Position numbers and translations under genes: made by a program. The notes beneath the pieces are model-generated. The model saw only the letters and a list, made by a program, of their open reading frames with translations. It was not told the origin of the DNA and did no database searches. A stretch of 64,000 nt of DNA from Casuarina equisetifolia (lineage: Eukaryota > Streptophyta > Magnoliopsida > Fagales > Casuarinaceae): positions 27,430,853 through 27,494,852 of the forward strand of contig CM052358.1 of NCBI GenBank assembly GCA_028551475.1, given 5' to 3'. Of this stretch, positions 58,878 through 64,000 are shown one piece after another (position 1 is the first letter of the stretch; every line of letters begins with the position of its first letter).

Positions 58878-58976
58878 AAATGCATATTTCATTGTACTGT
58901 GGATAACTCACTTAGAGGTGAAAATATTGCTGGATGTTTGGCAAAGTGTTATAAAAGGCACTTTAAGAAACATTAA
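58878..58976 (+). pseudogene. 3' fragment of a fourth cysteine-rich peptide gene
   Basis: An in-frame stretch of 32 codons plus stop matches the C-terminal hairpin of the gene at 57347. It reads KCIFHC, then LRGENIAGCLAKCYKRHFKK and a stop at 58974-58976, giving C-X3-C-X13-C-X3-C. The flank after the stop resembles that of copy 2 (TAAATGTCTACATCTA, ATTGGCAAAAGGTT). No signal peptide or N-terminal cysteine region is found upstream. It could be a last exon whose first exon was lost, or a truncated duplicate. Confidence 0.75.
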
Positions 58977-58979
58977 ATG

Positions 58980-59930
58980 TCTACATCTAGCATCAATAAA
59001 CTCTAGAATTGGCAAAAGGTTTTCAATCTCTTATCAATAATCTCATCTAAACGTAAATTCACACACTTATGAAATCATTTCATGCACATTCATGTGAATT
59101 CATTTTCATAAGTTAGAAAGCACTTTTGGACATTTCTCCATAGTTTTAGGATTGCAATAATAATATCATTACTAGTTTTTGTTTTCCACCACAAGACATC
59201 ATATTCCTTACTTTTATTGTTGCTTGATTTATGTAAATCAAGCTTGTCTCACTTGATGAATTTGTTTTGGTCATTTCAGGGTAAGTGACATGGCATCATT
59301 GGTAGAAAGATTGGATCTTATGGATTAAAACTCCAAGTTTTATAGCCTTTTTTTTTTTATGAACACCTTTAGTTATGAAATAAATACATGGGAATACTTT
59401 GTTATTATGTTTGACATATTTATTTGGCTAAAAGAGTATATGACATTAAATGGTGCTATTGAGAATGGATTAAGGAGTTAAAGTGTCATAGGTCATTTTC
59501 TTCTAATAAAAGGGGATGTCCACTAAGGTTAGATATATCTAACCCTTTAAAATACGTGACAGGCCCTTAGAAGGATGATGCAAAAGAATAAAAAAAACTA
59601 AAGGTGTCCAAAGATCTAGATCTATATCAACTTTATAGATTCATACAATACTCACGTGTCTCTTTTTAGTCATATTTAAACCTCATGTGGACTTTCTAAA
59701 TTAGTTGGATAATAATTCAAGTCATTATGATTTGTTACACTAATCACTTTCTTTAGAGGAGGAATATATTTTAAAGATATGGGTTTAAATATCTCTTATT
59801 GCCCTAGATTTAATCATTGATGTCTTCCATTGCTTGGTTGCCTTCCGTTCCATTTTGTCTGCCTTCTTATCAAAATATTATGAACCATAGTGGGATTACC
59901 AATTTGGCATGTTTGTCTTCTATTTGCACT
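58980..59930. other. AT-rich intergenic DNA, no gene seen
   Basis: Only the first 60 bases (shared 3' flank) can be related to anything else in the window. Confidence 0.5.
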
Positions 59931-59938
59931 TTCTCACT

Positions 59939-60292
59939 TTAAGTCATTTTTATATTCTTTTTTCTTTCCACTCTGAATTTTTGTCTCATATAGATCTTAA
60001 TGGTGGTTAGAGCATTTCTTGTTGAGCTTCCTCTTCTCTTCTTGATGCTCTTTGTTACTTTAACCATACATATGGACTCTTCCTGACTAATAGGACTTGA
60101 ATTAAAATGGAATTGCTCATTTAAAACACAAAATTGAAATGGTGAGCCAATAGTTTGTCCCCACTGCAATGCATGTTCCTTGTCCATTCTCACAGATGTT
60201 TGTGATGTAGTCATTTGTCTAGTAAAGATAATATAATTTCTTGGCAATCTTCCTTCTTGCAAACTCATTCTTGGAATATTTTTGTCAATCAC
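59939..60292 (-). other. open minus-strand frame, not recognised
   Basis: 117 codons without a stop, long for DNA this AT-rich, with LQWGQTIGSPFQF and a strongly basic end (KSIKKRRGSS, RVERKKNIKM). The frame has no ATG at its start; the first methionine is a few codons in. I know no domain here. It may be a scrap of a transposable element or chance. Confidence 0.2.
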
Positions 60293-60304
60293 ATAATGTG
60301 GTAG

Positions 60305-60650
60305 CTTCCCTTTATTAAAGTATGAGAGTCTATCTTAAAACCCTAAGGCAATAGGTGGAGAAATCTCATCACTTATAAGCTCAATGACACATCATCATGC
60401 TTATAATGTAGGACAACACCACCTTTAACACTTACCTTCATATGCATGTTGACACCATTGTTGTATATGGATTAAAAACCAACTTCAAGGCATAGGGGGT
60501 TGCAAAGTAGAGGCTTATCCTTGTCTTTAATACCATTTTAGAATGTGAGAGTCGATCCTAAAACTTTAATGCAATAAGTGAGGAAATATTATCACTTATA
60601 AACTCAATGGTATATCTTTACGCTATCAATATGAAACAACATCCAACTTT
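60305..60650 (+). repeat. diverged direct repeat pair
   Basis: The stretches at about 60320-60440 and 60541-60655 share, in order, GAGAGTC.ATC.TAAAAC, GCAATA.GTG.AGAAAT, ATCACTTATAA.CTCAATG and ACAACA.C. The offset is about 222 bases. Possible remains of a repeated element; no coding content. Confidence 0.65.
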
Positions 60651-61630
60651 AATACCCTTGTCTACTCCCCATCAACCTTTAGGTCTTGCTCATACATAAT
60701 AAATGTTTACTCAAAACTACCCTCATGTTTAATTACAATAGATGGATCAATGTAATAGAAAAGAGGCAAAACTATTCCCTTTGTCCTTTAACTTGCATTC
60801 ATGATCTTGGTTAGCTTAATCAAACACCATTTAGAAAAAGCATAAACTTCTATAATATTACAATAATTGCAAATTGACATTGTTATAAAAAGGATATTTT
60901 CAAGAGCTCTTAGAAAGTATATTTTCCTTTTTCTAATTTTTCATTGTCCAATCCCTTATAAAAGTCTTGTGGGTTTCTCCATTATGAAAACTAAGAAAAA
61001 CATTGTATGTTAACTGAGCTGTTGAAGAGGTAGGAGGAGCCCCTTAAATGCGAACAAATGCCATTAAAGACTCATAAGCTTGTTTACTTCATGAATAGGA
61101 TGAGCCATAGACTTTTTATTTCTCTAGTAAGGCTGTCTTTCTATTTACAGCTCATTATCGGTTTGCAAGTGGTTGACGTAAAGAAACTTCCATGAGGATG
61201 AAAAAGTGGACATCAAGTTGATTTTCAATAGAAAAATCAATCACCCTTATAATAGTGACGACGAAAAAGGAAACACGTATGTTAAGTTCTATATTTAAAT
61301 TTTGATACCATATTAAGAATTTTCTTTTCCCTCAGAAGTCAATTCATGAGTAAAACTTTTTACGTAAAAACTCTTTTTGAACAAACATCAAATAATATCA
61401 TGCTTTTATTATCTATATTGCAAGCCTAATCCAAAAGTAGGCCTAAGCTAAGTTTAAAATGAAAAATGAACTTGTGAAAAAGTAGTGCCAAGAAAACCTT
61501 AGAATTCTAGCTATCATGTCCAGTGCTTATGAATAGGTTCACTCCTCTTGTTGATCTATATAGAAACTTAGCTAGACTTGGGGCATCCAATTTGTTTCAA
61601 AGAGCAAAGAGAAGACCATAAAGATACACC
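60650..61630. other. AT-rich intergenic DNA, no gene seen
   Basis: No domain-bearing frame on either strand. Confidence 0.5.
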
Positions 61631-61639
61631 TTTTAATGA

Positions 61640-62000
61640 ATGCTTTTTCTTGAAGGTTTCTACGCAAATGGTAGAACATTATTAAATTCCTTAGCCTTGT
61701 AGCCAAAAATCACGAACTTGTGTATCAAGAAAGGAAAAATAGAAGATGATTTTAGAATAAAATAGTTGACATTTCAATCTTATTAGCTAAAATAAAGAAA
61801 ATTGTATGAAAGAGAGCTTTTTTATTTTAAAATATAAGATTCTCACAGGGAAATGTCATCTCAAGTGAGATTTGGAGGCTTACAACCTTTATTTTTTCAT
61901 AATTTTTATAATTCTTGTAATACTGGAGTATGTCCCTATGTTTTGATACATTACATTTTATTAATGCAGACTCACATTTCTACCAAAAAGAAAAGGAGAA
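61640..62000 (+). mobile_element. probable LINE 3' fragment
   Basis: Around 61729-61835 a + strand frame reads YQERKNRR ... ILLAKIKKIV, like the ORF2 tail of the LINE at 42300-42400 (SERNRRR ... IIAKIKKNV). An AT-rich tail with a final A-rich stretch follows (about 61985-62005). Stops interrupt it. Too short for a firm subfamily call. Confidence 0.35.
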
Positions 62001-62580
62001 AACAAAATACATTTACATAAGCCAAACAACCTTAACTATAACAATAAGCATTTGTGCTAAACCACTCCAACAATATTTCCAGCTCGTCAAATGTTTCATA
62101 AAAAATCTTAGTTCGCAAGACCATATTTAAAAAATGTAAAAGTTGGAAGATGAAAAGCACTAGCAAACTCACTTCAGCAACATAAAGGGCCATTGTAATC
62201 TCTGAACAACTACTTCCTCCTACGTGACAAAAGTTGTTAAAAAAAAATAATCATAAGACAACCAAAAGGGTAAGGGTACTTCTAAAAAAATAACAAAAAA
62301 TGAAATACACACTTTTGTAATATTAAAGTATGTCTCCTTTTTTTTATACTCTAATTTTTATTACTATAATTTTTCATTTTGCAAAAAAAAAAAAGAAAAA
62401 AGAAAAAGAAAGACAAGACCTACCTTGTCACCTCAGAATATGAGAGGAAGCCCACATTTTTGCCTCTCAGTATGAGCCCCTAGGTCAACACGTATAGTTT
62501 TTTGCAACTCTAAGTTCTTCAAGTGTAGTAATACCTCTATCAGATTTCCTTAAATAAGAAATAGTCACATCTACCTCAAC
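62000..62580. other. AT-rich intergenic DNA, no gene seen
   Basis: The piece at 62140-62220 resembles 29490-29600 (GAAGA.GAAAAGCAC, TGAACAACTAC). An A-rich stretch lies at 62383-62412. Confidence 0.45.
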
Positions 62581-62583
62581 TAT

Positions 62584-62969
62584 TGTTAGAAAACAAACTC
62601 GTGAATCTAAACTCACAAAATCTCTCAGGATCTCACTACACAAGCACAGAGAATATAAGTCCAGTAAAGAACACACAGAAATTATGAGGTTCGGGATAAT
62701 CCCTATGTCTCTGGCCTAAGGAGCAATTCTTCATTATGATGAGGAGGGCTTACAGTGCTTAAAGAAAACTTCTGTTTTATCTCAATCTCTCTCAACCTCA
62801 TACCTAGGTTTTCCCCATAGTGTTTCCTTTTATACAAGTACCAAGGAAACATAAATAGAATAGGACTAGGAAACCTGAATAGAATAAGATTGGGAAACCC
62901 TATAAACTACCCATAACACAAACATGGTAGTTACATAATTACCCTTACTAATTTACTCCAAACATAACA
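62584..62969 (-). repeat. 3' LTR of copia element 3
   Basis: 386 bp, on the minus strand from TGTTATGTTTGG to GTTTTCTAACA. Clearly related to the 387-bp LTRs at 14956 and 20449 but more different from either than they are from each other, so it is a separate insertion. Confidence 0.9.
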
Positions 62970-64000
62970 ATTTCCCCCTTTTGGAGTAATATCAGTGCAA
63001 CATCCTTGCACCATAAAAGAAAGAACATTGTTTCTTAGACTTGACTCTACTTGGAGTCCATTCCAACAACTCGCTGACAAGTCTCTAGCTTATCTCTTGT
63101 TAGCAGCTTCGTCAACATATATGCTCCATTATCATCAATGTGAATCTTCACAAGACCTAACTGCTTGGATTCTAATACATCTCTAATCCAATGATATTTG
63201 ACATCAATGTGCTTAGACCTTGAATGAGATGACATGTTCTTACTTAGGCGGATGGAGCTTTGGTTGTCCTTATAAAGGATAACTATCCCTTGTTTTATAT
63301 CAAGTTCTTAAAGAAACGTCTTCATCCACAAAACTTCTTTTCCACCCTCAATGATTGCTATATACTCTACTTTTGTTGTAGACAAGGCAACACAATCCTG
63401 TAGCCTAGATTGTTATAAAACTGCTCCCCTTGTGAAGGTGAGCATGTACCCTATTGTAGATCTCCTTCCATCATGGTCACCAGCCATCTCTGCATCTATG
63501 TATCCAACCAATACAAGCTTATCATTACCAAAACACAAACACAACTTAGGAGTTCCTTTAAGGTATCTGAGTATCCACTTCACAGCTTCCCAATGTATTT
63601 TACTAGGATCTGAAAGAAAATGACTAACTACTCTAACTACATGAGCAATATCTGGTCCAGTGCTTACTGCAGCATACATCAAGCCACCAACCACAGATGC
63701 ATAAGGTGTTTTCTTCATATATTGAACATCATTCTTACTTTTAGACTTCTACTCCTTACTGAACTTGAAATAACTTGCAAGTGGAGTACTTACTATTTTT
63801 GCCTTATCCATGTCAAATCTCTAAAGTATCTTCTTTATATACTTCTCCTAAGATAGCCCTAACTTTCCATGTTCTCTGTCACGTTTAACTTCCATACCAA
63901 GAATTCACTTTACTGGTCCCAAATCTTTCATCGCGAAAAACTTGCCTAAATCCTTATTCAGCTAAACAATCTTCTTAATGTCTTGGCCAACAATTAACAT
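62584..64000 (-). mobile_element. Ty1/copia element 3, 3' part (fossil, runs off the window)
   Basis: Minus-strand element of the same family as element 2. Its 3' LTR is at 62584-62969, preceded on its own strand by a polypurine tract (62970-62984), RNase H (about 63047-63640, with SSHSRSKHIDVKYHWIRDVL) and the end of reverse transcriptase (to 64000). The rest, with the 5' LTR, lies beyond the window. It is broken in several places. Confidence 0.9.

Overview
The window is nuclear DNA from a dicot plant. It is AT-rich and intron-bearing, crowded with plant Ty1/copia, Ty3/gypsy and L1-type LINE sequence, and carries many decayed leucine-rich-repeat plus C-JID ends of TIR-NBS-LRR (TNL) resistance genes, a class typical of dicots and missing from grasses. 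A 500-base N run (6411-6910) is an assembly gap. I see no prokaryotic features. Very little of the 64 kb looks like intact host coding sequence.

The best candidate genes are a small dispersed family of short secreted cysteine-rich proteins, all on the + strand: an intact 118-residue gene (1472-1828), a broken copy (33278-33687), an intact 135-residue gene (57347-57754) and a 3' fragment (58878-58976). They share a signal peptide and a cysteine framework C-X7-C ... C-X7-C ... C-X3-C-X12-C-X3-C, which resembles two helical hairpins in series. I do not recognise the family by name and regard it as the most interesting content here.

Layout. 1-3950: first peptide gene in AT-rich DNA. 3950-7779: repeat-derived sequence, a Ty3/gypsy LTR, primer site and gag fragment, the gap, and a probable minus-strand LTR. 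7780-12162: 5'-truncated Ty1/copia fossil. 12200-14955: decayed TNL 3' end and repeats. 14956-20835: a second Ty1/copia fossil with both LTRs and target duplication, an internal inverted segment and a dense W-box array. 20836-28860: TNL 3' ends (minus strand) and a ribosomal protein S19 pseudogene. About 28560-33760: segment A ending in peptide copy 2. 34260-37004: repeats, an R3H-domain pseudogene and a 3 x 310 bp tandem array. 37090-42566: a decayed L1-like LINE. 45780-50790: repeats plus an intron-retaining NADP-malic enzyme fragment. 51020-53345: the longest TNL pseudogene. About 53490-57790: segment B, a direct duplicate of segment A, ending in peptide gene 3. 57800-58976: LRR fragment and fourth peptide fragment. 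59000-62580: mostly featureless, with a LINE tail. 62584-64000: 3' end of a third copia element on the minus strand.

Taken together this looks like an expanded and collapsed TNL cluster. Segmental duplication has carried along a secreted cysteine-rich peptide gene, and retroelements have repeatedly inserted into the duplicated units. No TIR or NB-ARC exon is visible, so none of the TNL remnants can make a full receptor.
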